Positions 1 through 12,000 of a stretch of 64,000 bases of DNA are shown piece by piece. The DNA is from Poteriospumella lacustris. Lineage: Eukaryota; Sar; Chrysophyceae; Chromulinales; Dinobryaceae. The notes under the pieces were generated by a model, which was not told where the DNA came from, did no database searches, and was given only the letters and a program-made list of their open reading frames with translations. Made by a program: the position numbers and the translations under genes. The stretch spans positions 81,689 to 145,688 of the forward strand of contig SMOI01000021.1 in assembly GCA_008000375.1 (NCBI GenBank). The letters are read 5' to 3'. How positions within the stretch are numbered: the first letter of the stretch is position 1; each line of letters begins with the position of its first letter.

Positions 1-241
1 CGTTAACCTGCGGCAGTACCTCTCTCAGGTGGCCGCTTTACAAGCGTCGTCTATACGTACAGTAGGTAGTCTACCGTCTTGGACTGACCATGCGTCTACA
101 GTCGCGGGTGGTTCCCACGGTACTGCCGGCTCTCTGTGGCCGCGTCGACGCGGACCAGTCGGGCGAGGTCCACTCGTTGGCCGGCTGATGCGATGCACAC
201 GTTCCCGCGAGGAGGAAAGACTCTTCGGCCGGCGCTTGCGG
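1..241. other. Left-edge flank, no gene recognised
   Basis: This stretch lies downstream of the minus-strand CFAP20DC-like stop codon. Short open frames cross it on both strands, but none has recognisable protein features and none continues plausibly into the next gene. It may hold the 3' untranslated part of the neighbour, or the end of a gene lying left of the window. Confidence 0.4.
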
Positions 242-2500
242 TCACTCAAACTCGAAGTAGCCCACGTCCTGCTCGTAGTCCTCTCGACCAAACGATCGCC
301 AAAACTCGCATTCCAGCCGCTTCAGAGAGTCGCATAAGTCGTGCACCTCGTGCACTGCTGTCGGGGCGGTGGGAAGCCGCAGACTGTCGGTGTCGTTGAC
401 GACCAGCAGCTGCGTGATTCTCTCCTCCCACCGCTGGATAGACGCGAAAACGTGCTGATCGACAGGCTCCTGATCGATCGTCTGCCGTCTCGCCGCCAAG
501 AAGTTCTCCACCGACTGCGACGCCTGGACAAGCCGCGTATCCCTCTCGCGCGGCCCTTCGGCGGGAGGGTCGGGAGACGGACTGCGCAAGGTCCTCGCTG
601 ATGAAGGGTAAACATAATCGCCATGCGGGCGCCAATCGACAGCCTCGCTACGGCCGTCACCGTCCTGCGCCCCAAACGCTTCCACCGACTGGGCGGGAGA
701 CTGTCCAACAGGCCGCAACGGCGCAGTGCCAATTGACAGTCGAACGTCGCGCGACGCAACGCTCGCGTCCACTGAGCTGGCGAAGATATCACTGTGAGGC
801 TCGCCACTCTCTTGAGCGAGCAGGACACTTTGTGGCACTGGCACAGGACGCGCATGGGGCAGAAGGGCGCCGTCTGCATCTGACGAACGAACTCCCCAGC
901 GATCGCTCGATGGACTCTCCGCAGCATGAACTGACTTGATGGAGCGTCGACTGGGCGTTTCAGATGGTTCGCTGTGTCCGCCATCGATGACACCGTCAAC
1001 GATGGAGCGCTGAAGACCAAACGACGAAGACCGGGCGGACGCAGCTGCGGTGGCCGAGCTTCTGGAGGGAGCCACCAGCGACGGCGACGAAGGCAGCGAC
1101 GTTTGCCAGGGATTTCGTTCTTGCGTGCGAAGCAACTGCTGCACTAATTCCCATTCGTTGGTCGCTTCGGCATCCCGCAAGTCTTTCGAATCCAACGGCG
1201 GCCTTCGCGGCGTCGCTTTGGCTTCTGCCTCATTGGCGGCTTTTGCAGCTGACTGGTGAAGGTTGTGCTCTGACGTTGCAGGACGCTGGCGACTCGAGCT
1301 CGAGATTGGCGAAGCGATGGGGTGGGGATCGGCGTGAGGTAGGCCGCGTCCACTGTCGTTGTAGAACGCCTCTTTCGCAGGTGACGCTGCGCCGCCCCAT
1401 GGATTGGAGAGATCTCGGTCAGGAGGCTTCTCCTGTGAGACCTGGTGACTGTAGGAAACGCGCGCACGATCGTTGCTGCCATTCATTGGATACGACTTAG
1501 CATCGTCCAATGACCGCTCGGTGTGGGCGTCAACGGCTCCCAAGACAAGCAGCTCGTTGTCGTGGTCGTCATCGTCGTCGAATGGCACGATTTCATCCCG
1601 CCGGGGTGTTCGTTGCTTTTCTTCGGCCTTTTGCAGTGTTCCGTGCATCAGTTTGCCCCCAGCGCCCTTCGGATGGGGACCACGTTGCTCGACTGTCTTG
1701 CTCTCCGGAACCACATGGGTTTCGTCTATCACTTGCGTGTTCGCGGCGATGGTCGAAGCCGTCAGCTGCTTCTTTACACCCAACACACCAATATCCATAG
1801 GTGCTGTCTGTGCAGCGCCTGCAGCTTTCCCCCGCGGCTTACCGGTGCCAGCCTGAGGCGGTTTGGATGGTGCGCTTGCTGCACCTTTGTCAACTTTCGC
1901 TGGCAATCCAACCAGGTAGATTTCAGCTGCAACCCCGATCGGGAAGTCGAATGCAGCGGGAATCACAATGTCAGTCATTCTTGCTGACAGTGAAAATATT
2001 TTACGAACTTGGCACGTGGAATAGACGGTGAAGTGGTCCAGCGACGCGAAGGTACTTCGGAAGCAGACTCGGCAGAGCTCTTCCAAATTGATGACATACG
2101 TCACCCATAGGCTGTCGTACTCCTTCGGCCAAGCTATTCGCGCATGTAGTTCGTTCGCATCCCATCCTCGAAAGCTTGTGGAGAAATGAACGCGGTGATG
2201 CTGCCCCGTCGTCTCAGAGACGACGAGTTCCAAACTGAAACTCTTCCCTTTTGGAATGTTGAGCTGCAAGCAGAACCACGGCTGAACAATGCCAAGCGTC
2301 TTTGATGAAGATGAAGGACATGATATGCTGGAAGAAACGCTAGTTTGGTCCAAAATTAAGCAATTGCCCTTAATGTATCGATCATAAACTTTACTGATTG
2401 CTGACTTGTTCTTCAATTCGAGGCTTCGAAGAGGATCGGTTCCCGTCGGCGAGAAAATCTCCACCCCGCCATCCCCTTTTTGAAAAGCCTTGGAAAACAT
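242..2500 (-). CDS. CFAP20 domain-containing protein (CFAP20DC-like)
   Basis: A single-exon 752-residue protein. Residues about 10-205 form a CFAP20/DUF667 domain. The strongest matches are the opening GVEIFSPTGTDPL, the segment KNKSAISKVYD, the central FSTSFR, and LRK-type [12 protein letters not shown] near the domain end. The rest (about 210-660) is low-complexity Ser/Pro/acidic sequence, followed by a predicted helical tail rich in Glu and Arg. CFAP20 itself is an inner-junction protein of axonemal doublet microtubules; CFAP20DC is a longer relative with a disordered tail, and this protein has that layout. The start is the first ATG of the frame, two codons after a TTG, and it places the domain at the usual distance from the N-terminus. 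Ciliary function is inferred from the family. The gene is divergent from the giant surface-protein gene. Confidence 0.85.
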   Translation of the reverse strand: MFSKAFQKGDGGVEIFSPTGTDPLRSLELKNKSAISKVYDRYIKGNCLILDQTSVSSSISCPSSSSKTLGIVQPWFCLQLNIPKGKSFSLELVVSETTGQHHRVHFSTSFRGWDANELHARIAWPKEYDSLWVTYVINLEELCRVCFRSTFASLDHFTVYSTCQVRKIFSLSARMTDIVIPAAFDFPIGVAAEIYLVGLPAKVDKGAASAPSKPPQAGTGKPRGKAAGAAQTAPMDIGVLGVKKQLTASTIAANTQVIDETHVVPESKTVEQRGPHPKGAGGKLMHGTLQKAEEKQRTPRRDEIVPFDDDDDHDNELLVLGAVDAHTERSLDDAKSYPMNGSNDRARVSYSHQVSQEKPPDRDLSNPWGGAASPAKEAFYNDSGRGLPHADPHPIASPISSSSRQRPATSEHNLHQSAAKAANEAEAKATPRRPPLDSKDLRDAEATNEWELVQQLLRTQERNPWQTSLPSSPSLVAPSRSSATAAASARSSSFGLQRSIVDGVIDGGHSEPSETPSRRSIKSVHAAESPSSDRWGVRSSDADGALLPHARPVPVPQSVLLAQESGEPHSDIFASSVDASVASRDVRLSIGTAPLRPVGQSPAQSVEAFGAQDGDGRSEAVDWRPHGDYVYPSSARTLRSPSPDPPAEGPRERDTRLVQASQSVENFLAARRQTIDQEPVDQHVFASIQRWEERITQLLVVNDTDSLRLPTAPTAVHEVHDLCDSLKRLECEFWRSFGREDYEQDVGYFEFE

Positions 2501-3023
2501 GACCAAAAGCTCGAATATATTCCTTCACGAACTGAAGGCAAACTACTCGAAACAGTGATTGCTGAGCATGGAGATCCAAGCAAAGGGGCAATCGTCGCAC
2601 GGAAAAGTTACACCGCATAAAGTCTATTTTCTGTTCTGGACAGGTTCATCCATCAACATGACGGTGGAAAGAAGAAGACTATTGAAAAGTGAATATCTTG
2701 AAACTGCCCGAAAACTCATTGGGACATCATCAAATGTGAAGTATGTGATTAGTAGTGATTACTCTAATGACAAAATGTATACAAGAATTCAACGATGGCA
2801 TCGATGGCTGCGGCGTTGAAAAAATTCGCGTTTGGTGTGAAGCGAGGAGATGAGGATTCTTCACGGCATTGAAATCTAGAAATGGTGGTAGGTGCCAAAG
2901 GACATTTGTCTCATTGATCAATCATTGCTATAAAGTGAACGAGTCTAGGCTTTCGTCTATTGCAGATTTTCTTCCTTGTTAATTTCTCGTCATTTCTGTT
3001 GGCGACGCTTGAACTGGTAGAAA
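2501..3023. promoter_or_regulatory. Divergent intergenic region
   Basis: About 520 bp separate the start of the minus-strand CFAP20DC-like gene from the presumed first exon of the plus-strand giant gene. It must hold both promoters. It is AT-richer than the flanking coding sequence, and no convincing open frame or defined element was seen. Confidence 0.4.
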
Positions 3024-6000
3024 ATGACCCCTGTGTTTTTCCAAACGTTCGCAGTTATCTTGCTCATTGTAAGCTTGATAAGGGTAGAGATGATAAGCTC
3101 CGACCCTTTGGAAGAGGCAGGTTGGTGCTCTTTATTTCATATCGCAACCCTCGCCCTTATCTTTGAATCATCGCCACGTTTCAACAGACAATATTTTCGA
3201 AGACGTTACTATTGAGGCGCTTGACACTGTCCTAGGTACGAACGTTCCCATGTAGCAAAGTCGAACGATTGTTCATTTTTTCATTCCGCCTGAACAACTG
3301 CAACAGAATCGAAGAAAAATCTGGAAAACTGGAGAGTTGCATCACCCTACAACCAACGGTCCTCCAAGTTATCTGCTCAAGAAATCACCACGGAGCCGCT
3401 TCTTGCTCCAACAGTATCTCCAACTTTTGAAAGCGAGTTTTCGGTTGCACCAACACCCTCGCCCACAAGCCCGATCGACATCTTTTCGTCACCGCCCTCC
3501 TTGACGCCAACTGCATCGCCTTCCACCATACCGCCGACGACTCCAACAATATCTCCAACTTTTGAAAGCGAATTTTCGGTCGCACCAACTCCCTCGCCCA
3601 CGAGCCCGATCGACATCATCTTTACGTCGCCGCCCACCTTGACGCCAACTGTCAGTCCGACGGCGACGGCGACGTACCTGGTGCGGTTCTACCAGGACGT
3701 TAGAAACTATGAATCGACAACATGTGTGACGAACATCGCGGAGATCTATCTCTACGACAGCTGCAGCAGCACAACGCGTCTGTCGCCGTACCTGCTGGAT
3801 GGGTCGGGGGAGTACTACATCTTCTCTTACTCGAACTGCTTCGATGGAGACACGAGCACGTTCTGCCATTCGGTCATTGACACCTGTCCGACGTACCTGG
3901 ACATGTATGTGACGGAGCCGGTGACGTCGATCACGATCATCAACCGCCAAGATGGCAGCCAAGAGCGTATGGTGGGTATGCAGGTGCTGTACTACTCGAT
4001 TGCGGCGACGGGGGACCAGACGTTGCTGTACAGCAGCACGATCGAGGCGACGGCGACGAGCTACGAGCTGTCGGTGGGCTCGTGCTCGCCGACAGAGAGT
4101 CCGACGGGTACGCCGACGTCGACGACATCGCCGACGACGTCGCCGACGACCGTTCCGACGACGATTCCAACTGTACCCCCAACAGCACTGCCGTCCTACA
4201 GCCCGTCCGCAGCACCTACTTACAGTCCGACCGCGCTGCCCACGTACAGTCCAACAGCGACCCCGACGACGGCCCCGACCTGCAGCCCGACTGCGAACCC
4301 GACGGATATTCCAACCGCCGCGCCGACCTGGACGGTAACCAGCGTTCCGAGCGCGTCACCCTCAGTGGCTCCGTCCGCCACTCCGACGGTCATGCCGACT
4401 CCACTGCCGTCGGTGTCACCGACGTTCGGCCCCACAGCGTCACCGACTGCTACTCCGACTGTCAGTCCAACGCGAACTCCAACTGTGTCGCCGTCGTTGG
4501 TGCCGACTGATGCGCCAACCCCGGGCCCCACGGCGTCGGCGGTGACGTACCTGGTGCGGTTCTACCAGGACACCGTCAACGATGCCGAAAGCTCGTCATG
4601 CTTGACGAACATCGCGGAGATCTATCTCTACGACAGCTGCAGCAGCACAACGCGTCTGTCGCCATACCTGCTTGATGGGTCGGGGGAGTACTACATCTTC
4701 TACTACTCAAACTGCTTCGATGGAGACACGAGCACGTTTTGTGCCTCGATGTTCACGTGCCCAACGTACCTGGACATGTATGTGACGGAGCCGGTGGCGT
4801 CGATCACGATCGTTAATCGAGAAGATTGTTGCCAAGATCGCATGGTGGGTATGCAGGTGCTGTACTACTCGATTGCGGTGACGGGGGACCAGACGTTGCT
4901 GTACAGCAGCACGATCGAGGCGACGGCGACGAGCTACGAGCTGTCGGTGGGCTCGTGCTCGCCGACAGAGAGTCCGACGGGTACGCCGACGTCGACGACA
5001 TCGCCGACGACGTCGCCGACGACCGTTCCGACGACGATTCCAACTGTACCCCCAACAGCACTGCCGTCCTACAGCCCGTCCGCAGCACCTACTTACAGTC
5101 CGACCGCGCTGCCCACGTACAGTCCAACAGCGACCCCGACGACGGCCCCGACCTGCAGCCCGACTGCGAACCCGACGGATATTCCAACCGCCGCGCCGAC
5201 CTGGACGGTAACCAGCGTTCCGAGCGCGTCACCCTCAGTGGCTCCGTCCGCCACTCCGACGGTCATGCCGACTCCACTGCCGTCGGTGTCACCGACGTTC
5301 GGCCCCACAGCGTCACCGACTGCTACTCCGACTGTCAGTCCAACGCGAACTCCAACTGTGTCGCCGTCGTTGGTGCCGACTGATGCGCCAACCCCGGGCC
5401 CCACGGCGTCGGCGGTGACGTACCTGGTGCGGTTCTACCAGGACACCGTCAACGATGCCGAAAGCTCGTCATGCTTGACGAACATCGCGGAGATCTATCT
5501 CTACGACAGCTGCAGCAGCACAACGCGTCTGTCGCCATACCTGCTTGATGGGTCGGGGGAGTACTACATCTTCTACTACTCAAACTGCTTCGATGGAGAC
5601 ACGAGCACGTTTTGTGCCTCGATGTTCACGTGCCCAACGTACCTGGACATGTATGTGACGGAGCCGGTGGCGTCGATCACGATCGTTAATCGAGAAGATT
5701 GTTGCCAAGATCGCATGGTGGGTATGCAGGTGCTGTACTACTCGATTGCGGCGACGGGGGACCAGACGTTGCTGTACAGCAGCACGATCGAGGCGACGGC
5801 GACGAGCTACGAGCTGTCGGTGGGCTCGTGCTCGCCGACAGAGAGTCCGACGGGTACGCCGACGTCGACGACATCGCCGACGACGTCGCCGACGACCGTT
5901 CCGACGACGATTCCAACTGTACCCCCAACAGCACTGCCGTCCTACAGCCCGTCCGCAGCACCTACTTACAGTCCGACCGCGCTGCCCACGTACAGTCCAA

Positions 6001-9000
6001 CAGCGACCCCGACGACGGCCCCGACCTGCAGCCCGACTGCGAACCCGACGGATATTCCAACCGCCGCGCCGACCTGGACGGTAACCAGCGTTCCGAGCGC
6101 GTCACCCTCAGTGGCTCCGTCCGCCACTCCGACGGTCATGCCGACTCCACTGCCGTCGGTGTCACCGACGTTCGGCCCCACAGCGTCACCGACTGCTGCT
6201 CCGACTGTCAGTCCAACGCGAACTCCATCTGTGTCGCCGTCGTTGGTGCCGACTGATGCTCCGACCCCGGGCCCCACGGCATCGGTGACGTACCTGGTGC
6301 GGTTCTACAAGGATACAATTAACTTAAGCACCAAGTGCCTGACGAACATTGCGGAGATCTATCTGTACGGCGACTCTGACACCACGACGCGTCTGTCGCC
6401 GTACCTGCTCGACGGGTCGGGCTCGTATGAAAGTTTCTACTACTCGAACTGCTTCGATGGAGACACGAGCACGTTCTGCCATTCGGTCGTGAACATCTGC
6501 CCGACGTACCTGGACATGTATGTGACGGAGCCGGTGACGTCGATCACGATCATCAACCGTCAAGACTGCTGCCAAGATCGCATGGTGGGTATGCAGGTGC
6601 TGTACTACTCGATTGCGGCGACGGGGGACCAGACGTTGCTGTACAGCAGCACGATCGAGGTGACGGCGACGAGCTACGAGCTGTCGGTTGTCACTTCTTC
6701 GCCGACTGTTGCTCCGACATCGCCTACAGTTGGTCCAACAACCGCACCTCCGTCGAACTTGCCGAGTTCCTCGCCTTCCACGTCTCCCACTGGAGTGCCA
6801 AGCGTGTGTCCGTCTTCTTCGCCGACAACGGTACCGACCGGTCGGCCATCGACGGAGCCGTCAGCGTCACCCTCCTCATTGCCGACAACCTTACCTTCCC
6901 GTGTCCCCTCGTCACAGCCGTCATCGGGGCCCACCACGCAGCCCACCAGACAGCCAACGTCGCTCCCCAGCAGTCGCCCTACCGTTCGTCCGACATTGTT
7001 CGTGCGCTCTCCGTTGGTGCTCAGTGCGACTCACAACGTGACGTCGACATCGGCCACGTTCACGGTCACTCTGGACCGCAACTGTCTTCTCAGCGGCATC
7101 GTCTACACCGGCGTGCAGAAGCTGGTCAACACCCACGTCGTCTACCCGACCAGTTTGACCACCTTCAAGGCCACCGCCATCCCGACATCTTACGCGGCGT
7201 CACAATCGACGGTTTCGGTGACCATCGACGGCTTGACTGCGCTGACCTCCTACGCGGTCTTCTTCCACGTGGACACGACCATTGGCCTGTCCAATTCGCT
7301 GTCCGAGCTGTGGAGTACGGCGTTGAACGTCACCACGGGGTGCTGCCGGACGATTGCGTTCACCTCGTACGCACCGTTCTACTTCGCGGACGCCACCAAG
7401 TACACCAAGGCCACAACGGGCTCCGCCACCGCTTCAAACTACGCGATGTCGTATGCACTGGCCTCGGCTCCGTCGGAGAGTGTCCAAGTGGTCGCCAACG
7501 TCACGTTTGCCAACGGGTCCGCCGTGCCGACGTCGTTGGTGTATGTGGTACCGGCCGTGACGAGTTTCAGCGCTTCTACGTCGACGCTGACCAGGACGAT
7601 GCTCCTCTACATCGCCTCCACGTCGTTGTCGGCGACGGTGCGCGTCAGTCTGTCGACTCTTGGCCCCAGCGCCGAGGAGTATGCCGGTGCGTCGGTTGAG
7701 ACGGAGATCATCGGATCGACAGTCTACCCACCGGCCCCAGCGATGGCGAGTGCCGTCTTCTCGGAGAACGGCCTGCAGTTCTTCGTTCTGTACAGCGCGG
7801 CGACCAATCTGGCGGGTAAGTCGTTCCGCCAGACGTGGTCGTGCAGCCAGCTGTTCTCGTTTGCGAACGTGGCGAATGCCACCTGTGTCTGGCTCAACTA
7901 CACGGCGGTGTCCATGCAGTACCCGTCGAGTGTCATGGCGGGCGTCAACGCGGGGGAGAACATCACCATGTTGAGCGGTCTGTTGCGCGCCTATTGCTAC
8001 GACAACAGCACGTGCGCCAACTACACGACGGCGGCGCAGCAGTCGGTCGCGGTGAAGGTCCCGGCGGTGTCCGTTGTGCCGTCGGTGATTCTCAACTTCC
8101 CCGCGTATTTGGGGTCGTGTTCCTCGGACAACTTCACGATGAACGCCTGGCAGTCGACGGGCCACGGCGGACGGTTCTGGCGCCGGGTCAAATGGTCGAT
8201 CTATCGAGAAGGGTGGGACCAGACGTCAGCGAAGGCGGTGCAGACGTATCTGCAGGCCCGCTACAACTCCACCGCCTCTCTGCAGGCCTCCATCGTAGTG
8301 CCTCGCAGCTACCTGCTCGTGGGGAAGTACACCATCTCGTTGACGCTGACCAACTTCTTGGGGTCGTCGAGCACTGGCAGCAAGGTGCTGCAGGTGACTG
8401 CCGACGAGAGTCCGCCGTTGGTGTCGCTGGCAGGGTCGTCAGTGGTGCAGCTGAAAGCAGCGCAGGCGTTCTCGGCTTACAGCAGTGTGGAGTATTCGGC
8501 GTGCTTGCTGTCCTCGAAGGCGTCCCTCTCCACGGTCTACGCCTGGACGTTGCGCTTCGACAACGGGTCTGCGGTCCCGAATGCGGTGAGTTCCAGCCGG
8601 ATCGTCTCGGTCTACTCGCTGCCGAAGAACACTCTCGCCGCCAGCACCGCCTATTCCCTGACGCTGGTGGTGAGTCTGTACCAAAATGGCAGCTTCGTGG
8701 GCAACGCGACTGCCGCACAGAGTATCGAAGTGCGGTCGGGCAGTGTCCGCGCGGTGCTGGACGGAGGCTCCGTGCGAACGGTGCCGTCGAACAGCAACAT
8801 CACCCTGAGCGCCAGCAGGTCGTACGACGAAGACTCGGCGACTGAGGCGCTGTCCTTTGCGTGGTCATGCTCCGTGTCGTCGACGCTGGCGTACGGCGAG
8901 AACTGCACGTCGATCCTGTCGCCCTGGACGGTGGCATCGAAGAAGGCCATCTACGGCGCAGCGTTGAACGCCAGTCTGACCTACCTGGTGACGGTGACCG

Positions 9001-12000
9001 CATCGTCGACCGACGGTCGACAGTCGTCCGCGTCCGTGTCTGTGTCAGTCGCATCGGCTGGTACCGCAACGATCGCGTTGCGCATCTCCGACGACCCAGT
9101 GCACAGCAATCTGAACTTCTCGGTGAATGCCGTGACGACGAGCACGCAGCCGATGACGGTGACCTGGTCGCTGTTCATCGACGGCACCGAGCTGACGGAC
9201 ATCGACACGGACTCTGCGATTTCGAAGACGTTCCCCTCGGGGTACTCTCTGCAGGGCATTTCGATCAACATCGCGCTGCATGGGGCGTCCTTCTCCGCGT
9301 CGAGTACCGTGGCCTTTGCCTTGACCTCGGTCAACACAGACACGTCGACGGTGGACGTGTCCACGAAGGCGGCGCGGCACGGCGGCGGTCTGTCGACGGC
9401 TGCCATATCGGTGTTGGACTCCACGGCCTCGACCTCGAGCTCCACTGGGTCGAGTTATGCGCAGGTGCAAGCCACCATTCACGCACCACCGCAGGGAGGT
9501 TCGCTGGCGGTGTCCCCTTCGTCTGGCGATGCGCTCTCGACCACGTTCACGGTCTTGACGGGCGGCTGGGTGGCCTACGACTCCTCGTCGTATCCGCTGA
9601 CGTACCTGTTCACCTATGAACAGTCCTCGTCCGTGCCCCCTCTGACGATCCAGTACTATAGCACGCTGAACCAAGCGCAGACCGTGCTGCCCGCGGGTCT
9701 GGATGCCGTTGCCAACGCGATCACCTTGCACGTGACGGCGCAGGACGTGTACTCGGCGACGTCGGAAGCGCTCACCGCCACGGTGGAAGTGCTGGCCAAC
9801 GCCAACGCCAACGTGACCGCGTACTTCGACGACAACTTCGCCACCGCTCTCAGCTCAGGTCAGCTCTACCAGGCGATTCAAGTGCTCAACAACGCCGCAT
9901 CGTCGCTGAATATCGCGAATTGTTCCCTGGCAACGCCGTCTTACTGCGCGAGTCTCAATCGCAGCCCGTGTGAATTACGGGCGCAGACCTGCGGGCTGTG
10001 CCTGACGGGCTACACGGGCATCGCCAGTGAGTCGAACACTCGTTGCGTCAACAGCTCCGCGCTGGGAGACTACGGTGCCGTAGGGGCTGCGTGCTCATTG
10101 GACGACGACTGTCTCTACAGCCAGTGCGATGGCGGCGTCTGTACAGCGCCGACGAAAACGTGTCCATCGACGACGGATGACACCTGTTCTGGTCACGGGC
10201 AATGTGTGTTCGTGGATCTGTCAGGCCGGTCGGTGGAGGCGTCGTCCTGCACGATCTTGGACACATCGTGTCGTGCGAAGTGCTCCTGCGACTCCTCGTA
10301 CGGCGGCGCGAGCTGCCAGTATTCGTCGGCCGAGCTTCTGGCGGTGAGCGGCCTGCGAGGTTCGCTGTGCAGCGGAGTCTCTTCGCTGAATACCCAGCTG
10401 GACCCCTCGTCGTCGACCCTGCAGACGCTGGCGGGCTCCATGTCGGTGTCGTATGCGGCCGACGAAGTGGTGGCGGACAGCGACTTCAGCAAGTGTCTGT
10501 CGGCGATGTCGAGCGTTTCTTCACTGGCGGCCGAGGGGTACCTGGGCAGCGCTGTGGACGCCAACTCGTTGCAGACAGCGACTGCTCTGGCGACGGTGTC
10601 GTCAAACCTCATCGACAGTCCCTTGAATGTTACGGACAGCGATGCGGACGCGGTGGATGCGATGGTCGGCGACCTATCGGCCGGCGTGCTGGGCATCATG
10701 ACGAACGGCCAGAGTCCCGTGGAGATTGTCACAGACAACGTTCGCATGCGGCTGTCGAAGGAGTACTCGCTGGACCTGGGCGCGTTGAGTCTGTCCCCGC
10801 CGTTGACGGCAGAAGAAGCCGCCTACGGTCGAGCCACGTCGCAGCTGCAGCTGTCGTCCGACTTCGATCCATCGAACTGCGACTCGGGCGATGGATACGC
10901 GGAGTTCGCGACTGTGGGGTACGGCGCCAATCCGTACCCCAACTCCACTCGCCTGGACGCCTCGTTGCTGCGCTTCGCCAGTGGCAAGCAGACGGTGTCG
11001 TCCGGGTCGTCCTTCGTGGCCGACGGCAACTCGTCCGCGTCGAACACCTCGTACGCGTACTACGTGTCGCTGCCGTTCTACGAGAGCGTCACGCTGCCGA
11101 CGAACATGACGATGGAGGAGATCCTCGCCAGCGGCCGCAACTACAGCTTCCCCGAGTGCCGCGCCTACGACGGCAACACCTACCGCGTGTGCAGCGGCTG
11201 CGTGCCGTACACGTACACGAGCGAGAACGTCACCTACGCCTGTCGAGACGTGACGCAGATCTGCGCCTTGTCGTCCGATCGCCGCCGTCGCCAGTTGAGC
11301 TGGATGGACTTGCAGGAGGAAGACGCGGGCGACGACGACTACTCGGCGACCGGGGGCAGTGCCTTCACGCTGCAGCAGTACGGAGCGATCTTCGTGGCGC
11401 TGGCCTCGGTGGTGGCGTCGGTGCTGTCGTCGAACCCGTTCGCCGTGTCGCTGCAGCAGGCCGTGCCGGTCATGTCGCTCATCCTGTCGCTCGTGGTGGT
11501 CATGGCGGCGGGAGGCAGCTATCTCGCGAAGGTGGACTTGGAGGAGTGGGATGCGCAGATGAAGGACCTCAAGCCACTGGGCGAGAAGCCGACCACCTCG
11601 AAGTTGGCCGCCATGCCCATGACTGTGGCTCTGTCGGCAGCTGCCCCCACGAACAAGGGAAAAGGCGCCTTCGTCTGGTCGAACGAGGCGTCAGACGAGT
11701 CGCCCGCATCTGACTGGACCAGCGATGCCGGCGAGATCGTGTCGATGCACGAGCAGCTGGACCATTTGGTGCCGGCGATCTTCCGCCAGAAGAGTCTGAT
11801 GCGGTTCGTGCGGATGCTGTGGATCAACCACCCGTATCTGCAGATGTTCTGCCAGTATTCCTTCGCCGTGCCGCGCTTCGTGCGGTGGATGGTCTTGTTC
11901 AAGACGATCCTGCTGACCTTCTTCATCGACACGCTGTTCTTCCAGGTCTTCTACGCCAACGACGGCTCGTGTGACCTGCTGACGACCGAGTCGACGTGTC

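Noticed and set aside
1523-1987. A 154-codon plus-strand frame over the CFAP20DC-like exon
   Set aside because: It is antisense to a recognised conserved protein and lacks features of its own.
10202-11713. A 503-codon plus-strand frame inside the giant gene
   Set aside because: A shifted-frame shadow of the GC-rich exon; Arg/Gly/Val-rich and featureless.
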